This document shows, piece by piece, positions 34,942 to 43,599 of a stretch of 64,000 bases of DNA. Position numbers and translations under genes: made by a program. The stretch spans positions 62,001 to 126,000 of the forward strand of contig JADJYK010000010.1 in NCBI GenBank assembly GCA_016719815.1, read 5' to 3'. The notes beneath the pieces were generated by a model. That model was not told the origin of the DNA and searched no databases. It saw only the letters and a list, made by a program, of their open reading frames with translations. The stretch is from Chitinophagaceae bacterium. GTDB taxonomy: Bacteria; Bacteroidota; Bacteroidia; Chitinophagales; Chitinophagaceae. How positions within the stretch are numbered: position 1 is the first letter of the stretch; the number at the start of each line of letters is the position of its first letter.

Positions 34942-36068
34942 ATGAAAGTCTTTTTTAAAGCATTACCAATTTTAGTTTGTGTGTTCTTTTACCAATTTGC
35001 CCTGGCTCAAAAAGGGTCATCTCTCGTTATCCACGATAATACCAGCCCGGGTAATGGCGGAGAAAATGCAACATCAAACCTGAGAAGCGAAATAGAATCT
35101 GCCTTAAACAAAGAAAAACCCTGTGTTGACATCATGGATGACCAGGACATTCGCAATGTACTAGAGAGTGAACGGGAAAAGAACTTGCTCGAAGGCGGCG
35201 ACCCGGACCAGGTTTTAAAAGATATCGGAACCCTGATGGGTGCCAGTTATGTAATGAGTGTGTCGGCAATGCCCGGAGTGGGTGGCACTACGTCTTACAC
35301 GGCTTTTGTGATGGATCCGCAAACGGGAAAAACGATTGCCCGTCAGACCGGAACAGATGCGAAAGAAGTTGCCAAAAGTATTGTAGGGCAACTTGGCTCA
35401 ACCCTGCCGGACAACTGCAAACCGCATTGGGCTGGCGAGGTCAAATATGAATTCATCCAAAATGAAACAAAAACAACTACTGACGGAGGTGCTATGCATG
35501 CCAGTACGAGGAATACCAAACGTACTAAAACCGATACGTACTCGGCACAAAACTCAATTGTAGCCACTCTTTTACCGCCAAAACCGGGCAGTGATGTTTC
35601 TGCAAGTAAGGCGATGGCAAGAGTATGGATGAGATCAAAGATTGTCTCTGAAAAGAAAAGCGAAACAAATGGCGAAGTGTATTGCCGTCCGAAAGGCGGA
35701 AGTTCTTATTGGACGGGGTACAGCTCAACGTATTCGGAAACCGTTACTCAGTTAGGCGGGGGATCAGACAATCTTCCCGTCTCTATTTCGCTTGACAATG
35801 AAGGTAATTACAGAATCTTTGTAGAAACCCCTGGCGGAACGATGTTAACCAAAATTGAGACAAACAGGTCGGAGTCGGGCTGCAACAAGGAAAATCCCCA
35901 ACCAATGATGCTCAAAGTGGCCCCGAACAAAAAATTGACGCATCGGGTTTTGATGTTACAGGAAAAACGGATACAAAAAACCGGGATTCTTTATCCGGCT
36001 CAAAAACTACGCCTGACGGAAAGACAAAAATTACCTGGAATCTGCGGCTGGTGAAGCCGAAGAAATAG
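34942..36068 (+). CDS. Secreted CsgG/LpoB-like protein (C-terminal frameshift)
   Basis: A signal peptide (FFKALPILVCVFFYQFALAQ) is followed by an N-terminal domain with the pattern NLRSEIESALNKEKPCVDIM, DQDIRNVLE and LMGASYVMSVSAM, resembling CsgG/LpoB-type proteins that combine many small inputs into a complex. The middle is Ser/Thr-rich with repeated GG. In the current frame the C-terminus turns basic and anomalous after KVAPNKKL. Adding a base near 35925-35935 gives a plausible end (IDASGFDVTGKT, LSGSKTTPDGKTKITW, NLRLVKPKK) with a stop at 36066. The homology is moderate; no neighbour indicates its function. Confidence 0.65.
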
Positions 36069-36169
36069 GGAGGGAGAATATGAACTGAGGCGATGAAAGT
36101 TTTAATTGACTTAGTGAGCCGCCATGATGCTTTTTATTACTTACTTTTGGCATTGCCCCAAAAATAACA

Positions 36170-36345
36170 AATGCTCCGCTGTTTTTGTCAGCCCACCCAC
36201 CTTTTCCGGGACTGGCAACGGAATAATTATTGAGCATTGCTGGCGGAACGGGCAAGGTCTGAGATGCTGCTGCTTGCTATGCGGAACAACGGGAGGCGCT
36301 GTGCCCTGCCACGGCAGGCAAGCCCGCCTTGAAAGTGTTTACAGT
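36170..36345. repeat. Degenerate copy of the intergenic repeat family
   Basis: GGCAACGGAATAATTATTGA and GGGCAAGGTCTG resemble GGCGGAGTAATTATT and GGGCAAGGTCT at 33270-33315. GAGGCGCTGTGCCC and CCCGCCTTG match the repeats at 32925 and 33117, but without the poly-T hairpin. The remainder of 36069-36511 holds no gene that I can see. Confidence 0.5.
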
Positions 36346-36511
36346 AAAAAGAGTTTTAAAGTACGGCTGGACAAGGCGCCGGGGGGTCGTTTTTGTTGGG
36401 GGTGGGAGTTTTCTTTTCTGGGTGCAGGTTTAATACTTACACATTTAATCAGATACTACCGATTTTTCAGTAATGCTGTTTCCGGATATTTAAAATCAGA
36501 ATGGTATTGGC

Positions 36512-36829
36512 CTATACTGCATCATTAATTTCAACACCGGCTTCTTCCTCTTTCTTCCAAAACTTCTCCATGTAGAATGTGCCAAAGGGCAGGATGGAGG
36601 CGAAACCGGCTTTTACCAGCCAGCTGAATTTTTTGTTGTACTCACTTTTTACCTGCAGGGCCAGTGCGCCAAAGGCTACAAACAATACGCCGTGCAGGCT
36701 GCCCACAATGGTTACGGCCTTAGGCATATCGCCATAATACTTGAGCGGCATGGCCACAAATAACAATACAATAAATGATACGCCTTCGGCGAAGGCCACT
36801 TTACGGAACCAACTGAATGTTTTCTTCAT
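36512..36829 (-). CDS. DUF3817 membrane protein
   Basis: A 105-residue protein with three membrane helices (VAFAEGVSFIVLLFVAMPLK, AVTIVGSLHGVLFVAFGALA and a helix around SILPFGTFYMEK). The AEGVSF and GSLHGVLF segments are hallmarks of DUF3817, an uncharacterised family of small integral membrane proteins. It has a clear ATG and no neighbours in an operon. Confidence 0.82.
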   Translation of the reverse strand: MKKTFSWFRKVAFAEGVSFIVLLFVAMPLKYYGDMPKAVTIVGSLHGVLFVAFGALALQVKSEYNKKFSWLVKAGFASILPFGTFYMEKFWKKEEEAGVEINDAV

Positions 36830-36845
36830 CTGTTTTTGTTTCTGT

Positions 36846-37110
36846 TTATCTCAACTTTTTTTCAAAGCAAACACTATTATCAACACCGGCATACGGCCAT
36901 GGCAATTTGCTGTACCGCTTTTGGTAAATGCAATAGCCTCGGGCTGCATCTTGCCTGCGGTTGCTTTTCAAATCATTGCACAAATTTTCGAGATTCTTTA
37001 GTATAATGCCTGCAATACCTTTCCCCCGCTTACCTGGCAGCACAAACATTCTTTTTACTTCCAGGCCCGATTCTTTAAGAAGCCCACAGGAATATCATTT
37101 TCTACGCCAC
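36846..37110 (-). pseudogene. Remnant of a GNAT N-acetyltransferase
   Basis: The stretch KRMFVLPGKRGKGIAGIILK, followed by LENLCNDL, is the acetyl-CoA binding region of a GNAT enzyme. The C-terminal YSKLPWPYAGVDNSVCFEKK also fits the family end. Between and upstream of these, stops and frame changes break the gene, and no intact N-terminus exists up to 37273. It therefore looks like a decayed copy. A fragment SGGVENDIPVGF near 37090 may belong to it. Confidence 0.6.
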
Positions 37111-37273
37111 CACTACATGCTGTAAGGGGTCGTTTTATTATACTTCTAAAAAGCATGTTCTTCGCATCTCTCAACCGAAGCTCAGCTCGGCTGCCCCAGT
37201 TGCTGAAAGGGTTGGCTGATTGGTCGTAAGCATCATTTATCTGCTGGCAGATTAATAAGATGGTGTGGGGCGA

Positions 37274-38398
37274 CTAATAATTGATTATTTGTTCCTGGAT
37301 AGTTTCCGGCAGTTCTCTCCACTCATATTGCTGGTTGCGGAGCTGTGGCGCAAAGCCTGCCTGGCGGATGGCATCCTGCATACTCTTATACGTAAAGCGG
37401 TGCGGCGCCCCGGCGGCGCTTACCACATTCTCTTCGATCATAATGGAGCCGAAGTCGTTGGCACCGGCATGCAGGACATCTGTGCCGTTTGTTTGCCCAC
37501 CGTAAGCCAGCTTGCCTTGTATGTTTTTTACATTGGGCAGCATGATGCGGCTGAGGGCAATCATGCGGATGTACTCTTCGGCAGTAATGATATTCTGTAC
37601 GCCCCGGATTTTTGCCAGCAGGGTGTCCACATCCTGGAATGTCCAGGGGATGAAGGCGAGGAAGCCCTTTGCCTCTTCGGGCTTGCGGCTTTGCACTTCT
37701 CTTATCTTCACTAAATGTTCGAAACGTTCTTCCACTGTTTCCACATGACCAAACATCATGGTGGCCGATGTGGTGATGTTGAGTTTGTGTGCCTCATGCA
37801 TAATATCGAGCCACTCCTGCGCCCCGCACTTGCCCTTGCTGATGAGGCGGCGAACCCGGTCAATCAATATTTCTGCACCGGCACCGGGCAGTGAGTCCAT
37901 ACCAGCTTCTTTCAATGCTTTCAGTACTTCGTGGTGGGTGCTTTTTTCCAGCTTGGTGATGTGTGCCACTTCGGGCGGGCCTAAAGCATGGAGCTTTATG
38001 GTTGGAAATTCATTTTTTATCGCCCTGAAGGTGTCCACATAGAATTGTAATCCGAGTTCCGGGTGATGGCCGCCCTGCAGCAGCAACTGGTCGCCGCCGT
38101 ATTTGAGAGTTTCCTCAATCTTTTTGCGGTACTCCGGCATATCGGTTATGTATGCTTCGGCATGGCCGGGTATGCGGTAGAAGTTGCAAAACTTACAGTT
38201 GGCAATACACACATTGGTGGTGTTGACATTGCGGTCTATCTGCCAGGTTACCTTGCCATGCGGCACCTGTTTTTTGCGCAACTCATCTGCGATAAACATC
38301 AGATCGGCAAGCGGGGCATGGTGATAGAGGTGAAGCCCTTCTTCTACGGTAAGAAAACCAAAGCTTGCGGCTTTATCGTATAGTTCCTGTAACTGCAT
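37274..38398 (-). CDS. mqnC: Cyclic dehypoxanthinyl futalosine synthase (radical SAM)
   Basis: A 374-residue radical SAM enzyme of the futalosine route to menaquinone. The cluster motif is CIANCKFC (Cys64, Cys68, Cys71). Other family segments are LLQGGHHPELGLQFY, SLPGAGAEIL, SATMMFGHVET and GANDFGSIMIEENVVSAAGA, the last specific to MqnC rather than MqnE. The gene is intact and alone on this strand. It indicates menaquinone as the quinone feeding ACIII. Confidence 0.92.
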   Translation of the reverse strand: MQLQELYDKAASFGFLTVEEGLHLYHHAPLADLMFIADELRKKQVPHGKVTWQIDRNVNTTNVCIANCKFCNFYRIPGHAEAYITDMPEYRKKIEETLKYGGDQLLLQGGHHPELGLQFYVDTFRAIKNEFPTIKLHALGPPEVAHITKLEKSTHHEVLKALKEAGMDSLPGAGAEILIDRVRRLISKGKCGAQEWLDIMHEAHKLNITTSATMMFGHVETVEERFEHLVKIREVQSRKPEEAKGFLAFIPWTFQDVDTLLAKIRGVQNIITAEEYIRMIALSRIMLPNVKNIQGKLAYGGQTNGTDVLHAGANDFGSIMIEENVVSAAGAPHRFTYKSMQDAIRQAGFAPQLRNQQYEWRELPETIQEQIINY

Positions 38399-38563
38399 GG
38401 CGCAAAGGTAATGTTGTAGCCGATTAGTAGATTATTTGAAGAATGGTAACATCCGGCAGCAGATAAAGTTTAAATTTACGGAGATGCCCGATGGTTTTTA
38501 CAGATGAAAGTGGCAAAAAGCATCGTTTTTCATACGCCACCTGTCATAAACAGGATGATAATC

Positions 38564-39769
38564 ATGCCATTCCGAAAAAGGATATATAATTTTTTCTTGC
38601 AGCTGATATGTTTGTGTGCAACGCCGGTGCTGCACGCCCAGGAAGTATTTGTTGACCCACCAGCCCGGCCAATAACCAGGGTTCCGTTTCCACAATTAAC
38701 CGGCGGCATTGTGGTGTTGCGGGCGACACTTGGTGATAATAGTGATACGCTTAGTTTTATTCTTGACACGGGCAGCAGCGGTATTTCGCTTGACTCAAGC
38801 ACGGCGGATTATCTTGGCGTGAAGCCTGTTCCCAGCGACAGAACCATTCGGGGTATAGCCGGAACAAAAAAAGTAAGCTTCCTGTATAATCAGCAATTGC
38901 ATTTTCCGGGTTTAACAATTGATAACCTGAATTTTCATATCAACGATTACAGCATCCTCACTTCTGTATATGGTGAGCAAATTGACGGCATAATCGGCTA
39001 CTCCGTTATCAGCAAGTACATTATGAAACTGGATTACGACAGCCTGCGGCTTACATTTTGCACCCCGGAACGTTGCGTTACCCAAGGGGTGGCTACATAT
39101 TAAAACCCACTATTAATATGCTGGTGGCGCAGCCGCCGGATAAGGGATAATGAAACCGTCTACTCTAATTTCCTGTTTGATCTTGGAGCCGGCATTTCAA
39201 TGCTGCTTTCCAAAGAATTTACAGAAGACAGTATTTTTTTTGATAAGAAGAAAAAAAGGTGGATAAAGGAAGCAGAAGGCCTTGGGGGAAAAATTGATAT
39301 GGAGCTGATGGTGATGAAAGAAGTAAAACTGGGGCCTTACCGGTTCAGAAATGTACCCACTTTCGTTTTTAACGATGAAAACAACGTAACCAGCTATCCG
39401 TATATGTGCGGCATTCTTGGCAACGACATTTTACGCCGCTTTAACGTAATACTCAACTATCCTGCCGGCGAAATTCATTTACTGCCCAATACGCACTACC
39501 GTGACCAGTTTGATTATTCCTATTCAGGCATCGAGCTATATCTTATTAATGGTATTATTATTATTGGCGATGTGGCCAAAGGCTCGCCTGCTGAAGCTGC
39601 CGGAATTAAAGAGGGCGATGAAGTGATTGGTATTAATAAAGTGTTTACGCAAAACCTGGATCAATATAAAGTGGCACTGCAAACTCCTAATGAAAAAGTA
39701 AAGATAGTGCTGCGCAGAGATCAAAGACTGTTTGATGTGGAGTTTAAGGTAAAGAGTATTTTAAGATAG
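38564..39769 (+). CDS. Secreted retropepsin-like aspartic protease with PDZ domain (compensated frameshifts)
   Basis: Starting at the ATG at 38564 the signal peptide is MPFRKRIYNFFLQLICLCAT (an ATG at 38504 is also in frame). The first catalytic lobe has FILDTGSSGISLDS and the conserved IDGIIGYSVI. The second lobe starts FLFDLGAGISMLLS, with Leu in place of Thr in the DTG motif, and continues to GILGNDILRRFNVILNY. A PDZ domain closes the protein (GDVAKGSPAEAAGIKEGDEV). Between 39060 and 39150 the frame shifts by one base and returns, giving a stop in the current frame; the shifted frame reads PRGGYILKPTINMLVAQPPD. Bilobal, secreted family of unknown target. Confidence 0.75.
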
Positions 39770-39833
39770 CCATTCTTGCTGCCGGTACTTTTTTCGGTAC
39801 TTTTACCAATTCATTTGTTATAAGCTTTAGTGT

Positions 39834-41071
39834 ATGATTCAATTTGAAAGATTTGTATTATCCAATGGCCTTCGTGTAATTGTGCACCAGGATACCAGTA
39901 CTCCCGTGGCCGTTATGAACATTATGTATGATGTGGGGCAAGGGATGAAGATCCGGCCAAAACAGGTTTTGCGCATTTGTTTGAACACCTCATGTTTGGT
40001 GGCTCAGTTAATATTGCGGAATATGACGAACCGTTGCAAATGGCCGGTGGAGAAAACAATGCTTACACCACCAATGACCTTACAAACTACTACATACAGC
40101 TTCCGGCACAAAACCTTGAAACGGCTTTCTGGCTCGAAAGTGACAGGATGTTGTCGCTGGCCTTTGGCGAAAAGAGTTTAGAAACGCAGCGTAAAGTAGT
40201 GTGTGAGGAGTTTAAAGAGCATTACCTGACCAAACCCTATGGCGATGTGTGGCATAAAATGCGGGAACTGGCTTATACCGCTCACCCGTATAAATGGATG
40301 ACGATTGGTAAAGAGTTGTCGCATATTGAAAATGCACAGTTAGATGATGTAAAGAATTTCTTTTTTAAACATTACCGTCCGGTGAACGCCGTACTCGTAG
40401 TTGCCGGAAACGTAACAACCGAAAAAGTAAAAGAACTGGCAGAGAAATGGTTTGGCGATATTCCTTCAGGAGAAAAATATGTCCGCAGCCTGCCGCAGGA
40501 ACCGGAACAAACGGCTGAACGCAGACTAGAAATAAAAGCAAGGGTGCCGCTGGATGCATTATATAAATGCTGGCACATGGGCAGCCGGTTAGATAAGAGT
40601 TATCATGCCACCGACCTGATGACCGATGTTTTAAGCGGTGGCGGGTCGTCAAGGTTGTATCAATCGCTGGTGAAAGAAAAGAAGCTGTTCAGCAATATTG
40701 AGTGTCATCATTTTGGCAGTACCGATGCGGGGCTTGTGGTTATTGAAGGAAAGTTAGTGAAGGGCGTAAAGATGGAAGATGCCGAAAACGCCGTGGAAGA
40801 AGAACTGGAAAAAATGAGGACTGCTTTAGTTAGCGAGAACGAACTGCAGAAGGTGAAGAACAAAACCGAAAGCATGATAACCTTTGAAGACATGAGTGTG
40901 ATGAGCCGGGCCAACAGCCTTGCTTATTACGAAACGCTTGGCGATGCTGCCTGGATGGATGAAGAACTGGACAGGTATGCTGCTGTAACCACACAGGATA
41001 TTTTAGAACAGAGCCGGAGAATATTCAGGAAGGAGAACTGTAATACCATCTGTTACTTATCAGAAAATTAA
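39834..41071 (+). CDS. M16 family zinc peptidase (frameshifted)
   Basis: An insulinase-like peptidase, about 413 residues repaired. The start MIQFERFVLSNGLRVIVHQD is typical. The zinc motif HLFEHLMFGGS (inverted HxxEH) lies directly after a break near 39940, where one G of a GGGG run seems to be missing; the repaired text is YDVGARDEDPAKTGFAHLFE. The second part contains NAYTTNDLTNYYIQLPAQ and ERRLEIKARVPLDAL. It is paired with a second M16 protein at 41573-42841 that lacks the zinc motif, as in known active/inactive M16 pairs. A small toxin-antitoxin pair lies between them. Confidence 0.82.
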
Positions 41072-41095
41072 TTGTTTTTAAGAAAAGTACCGATA

Positions 41096-41437
41096 ATGAC
41101 GAAGGAACAAATTCTACAGGCTATACAGCTAATGCCGGAAGAGAGGTTTGAGGATATTGACATATTGCTTGAGCGACTTATTCTGCTTGATAAGATTGAG
41201 CAAGGAGAAGAAGATATAAAAGCCGGACGGGTTTATTCAAATGAGCAAATGAAAGAAATAATGAAATCATGGTTCAAATCATCTGGACAGATCCGCAAGC
41301 AACGACCTGATTGCAATAAAAGAGTTCATTTCAAAGAATCAGCCTTTCAGGCAGAGTTGTTTTTAGACGCACTTTATACAAAAGCACAGGTTTTAATACA
41401 GTTTCTGAAATTGGAAAACCAGTTCCTGGTTCAGTAA
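41096..41437 (+). CDS. Antitoxin-like protein of a ParE/RelE module
   Basis: The first 58 residues (MTKEQILQAIQLMPEERFED, then LLERLILLDKIEQGEEDIKA, GRVYSNEQMKEIMKSW) have the length and helical pattern of small addiction-module antitoxins with C-terminal residues GRVYSNEQM. In the present frame there is no stop at the expected place, and the reading continues into the toxin region to 41437. The true end is probably near 41275, with a stop lost to an indel. It directly precedes a RelE/ParE-like toxin. The pair sits between two M16 peptidase genes. Confidence 0.6.
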   Translation: MTKEQILQAIQLMPEERFEDIDILLERLILLDKIEQGEEDIKAGRVYSNEQMKEIMKSWFKSSGQIRKQRPDCNKRVHFKESAFQAELFLDALYTKAQVLIQFLKLENQFLVQ

Positions 41438-41534
41438 AAATACAGGACTTTTGTTTAAACGATACCGGATTATTTACAGATTTGCAGGTGAATATGTTTA
41501 CGTTATTTCGGTTCACCCAGTGCAAGATTGCTGA
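41269..41534 (+). CDS. RelE/ParE-type toxin (frameshifted)
   Basis: The ATG at 41269 begins MVQIIWTDPQA; after two frame changes the rest reads DLIAIKEFISKNSAFQAELF, VLIQFPETGKPVPGS and RYRIIYRFAGEYVYVISVHP. The final part is the typical RelE/ParE core strand with its Tyr-Arg residues. Breaks near 41309, 41417 and 41460 prevent translation as it stands. Such toxins cleave mRNA at the ribosome or inhibit gyrase; which cannot be told. The start overlaps the presumed end of the antitoxin gene. Pseudogene or sequence error are both open. Confidence 0.6.
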
Positions 41535-41572
41535 TTAACAATCCTCATTTTAAAGACATTTTGGATAATAAT

Positions 41573-42841
41573 ATGCCCAACAGACAACAGTCCCCCAAAT
41601 AGTTGATGCCGTAAATTTTGACCTCAGGCTGAAACAGGCAGAAAAATTCACTCTTAAAAACGGAGTGGATGTGTATGCTGTAAACGCCGGAAACGAAGAT
41701 GTGATTTCTTTTGAGTGGGTGTTTTATGCCGGTAACTGGTTTGAAGAACAAAACCTGGTGGCCGCCACTACAAACTTTTGCTGCGCAACGGCACCAGCAA
41801 CAAAACGGCTTTTCAGATTAACGAACATTTTGAATACTACGGTTCGTACCTGAACAGGGCCTGTTATAACGAAACATCCACCATTACCCTTCACTGTCTT
41901 ACCAAACATATTAACGAACTGCTGCCTGCCGTAAAAGAGCTGATTACTGATTCTGTAATGCCCGAAGATGAACTGGCCACTTACAAACAGAATATGAAGC
42001 AGCGGCTAAAGGTTAACCTGAAGAAGAGTGATTTTGTGGCCGGCCGGCAAATTGATGTGTGCCTGTATGGCGAAAATCATCCCTATGGTAAATACAGCAA
42101 ACTGGAAGATTTTGATACGTTGCAAAGAGAACAACTCACCGGCTTTTATAACAGGTATTATAAGCAGGGCAAGCATATTATGTTTGTTGCAGGTAAGCTG
42201 CCAGCCAATCTTGAGACGTTGCTGAATCATCATTTTGGCGACCTGGCCAATGGAACTGCTGGGCTATCTCCCATTGCCATACAACCTGCCACTGAAAAGA
42301 AATACCGTATCACCAATGATGAAAACGGAGTGCAGGGCTCTGTCCGTATTGCACGGCCATTTCTAACCGCCATCACCCCGACTTTTAAAAGTACAGGTGC
42401 TGAACGCATTATTTGGCGGATTTTTCGGCTCCCGGTTGATGAGCAATATCCGGGAAGACAAGGGCTACACCTATGGTATATACAGTTTTTGCAAAACCAT
42501 GTTCATGATTCAGCCTGGGTAATAAGCACTGAAGCCGGTAAAGATGTATGTGAGGCAACGATTGAAGAAGTGTATAAAGAAATGAAGCTGCTGCGGGAAG
42601 AGCTGGTTGATGAAGAGGAATTGTTACTTGTGCGCAACTATATGATGGGAGGCCTGCTGGGCGACCTTGACGGCCCGTTCCAGATTATTGGCCGCTGGAA
42701 AAATATTATACTCAACAACCTGACAGAGCAATATTTCTACGATACAATTAAAACGATTAAGAATATTTCTGCGGAAGAGATACAGGCTCTTGCACAAAAG
42801 TATCTGCAACCGGAAGATTTTATGAGTTGGTGGTGGTGTAG
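41573..42841 (+). CDS. M16 family peptidase-like protein without zinc motif (frameshifted)
   Basis: Partner of the M16 protease upstream, about 423 residues repaired. It begins MPNRQ, continues VDAVNFDLRLKQAEKFTLKN, GVDVYAVNAGNEDVISFEWV, and has NGTSNKTAFQINEHFEYYGS where the active enzyme has HxxEH. The later part contains a shifted segment, readable as FGGFFGSRLMSNIREDKGYT, typical of M16 C-lobes. Breaks occur near 41590, 41780, 42345 and 42410. At the end one T is missing in GATTTTATGAG; the repaired frame ends DFYELVVV at 42841. A duplicated copy downstream keeps that T, which proves the error. Confidence 0.75.
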
Positions 42842-43164
42842 TACTTCAACACAGAGGTTGGGAGAAAAGAGATACACAGAGAATAATAATTAACCTAATC
42901 CTTAAAGAATGGTAAACGAGAAACTGTACAATAGTATTAAGGAAAAATAATTTGGTGTGCTATTGAAGTTCACAGAGAACGGGGGCCAGAAGATTTTTAT
43001 GAGTTTGTGGTGGTGTAGTACTTCAACACAGAGGTTGGGAGAAAAAGAGATACACAGAGAATAATAATTAACCTAATCCTTAAAGAATGGTAAACGGAAA
43101 ACTGTACAATAGTATTACGGAAAGAATAATTTGGTGTGCTATTGAAGTACACAAAGAACTGGGG
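42813..43164 (+). repeat. 176-bp tandem duplication spanning a gene junction
   Basis: The end of the M16-like gene, the intergenic region and the first 40-50 codons of the GxxExxY gene are present twice (42813-42988 and 42989-43164, offset 176). The copies differ at about ten positions, including a T-run: GATTTTATG in the first, GATTTTTATG in the second. Confidence 0.85.
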
Positions 43165-43487
43165 CCGGGTTTGATGGAATCTGTTTACGAGGTTTGTCTT
43201 AAGCGGATTCTTGAAAAGAGGGGTTGTCTGTGAAAAGTCAGGTTAGCGTTCCTGTTTGCTTTCAGGGCGAAATACTTGATAAGGAGTTTATCATTGATAT
43301 TTTAGTGAGGGATTTAATAGTTCTTGAATTAAAATCTGTTGAAGTAATCCTGCCTGTTCATGAAGCACAGCTGGTAACCTATTTAAAACTGTCTGGCAAA
43401 AAACTTGGCCTTTTGATAAATTTCAATGTTGCATTATTAAAAGACGGCATTCGCCGAAGAATTAACGGCAAACTAAACTCTGCATAA
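43087..43487 (+). CDS. GxxExxY family protein (frameshifted)
   Basis: A PDDEXK-fold protein of about 134 residues. It begins MVNGKLYNSITERIIWCAIE; the signature GPGLMESVYEVCL (GxxExxY) follows, then LSVKSQVSVPVCFQGEILDK, FIIDILVRDLIVLELKSVE with the D and ExK residues of the nuclease fold, and LLINFNVALLKDGIRR. One T is missing near 43227 (GGGGTTGTC), so the current frame stops early. The ATG lies in the second copy of the tandem duplication; a truncated 5' copy lies in the first. Function of the family is unknown. Confidence 0.82.
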
Positions 43488-43599
43488 CTCAGTTGTTTAT
43501 CAACGGAGGGTTTGAAAGAGTTTGAGCCATACAGAAAGAATCTCTGTGCAACTCCACTCCTCTGTATCTCTGTGTTGAAAAAAGCCTGAACTTCGTAAT

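Noticed and set aside
42842..43080. CRISPR-like array from repeated CACAGAG words
   Set aside because: Only two long copies exist, directly adjacent, which is a tandem duplication and not a repeat-spacer array.
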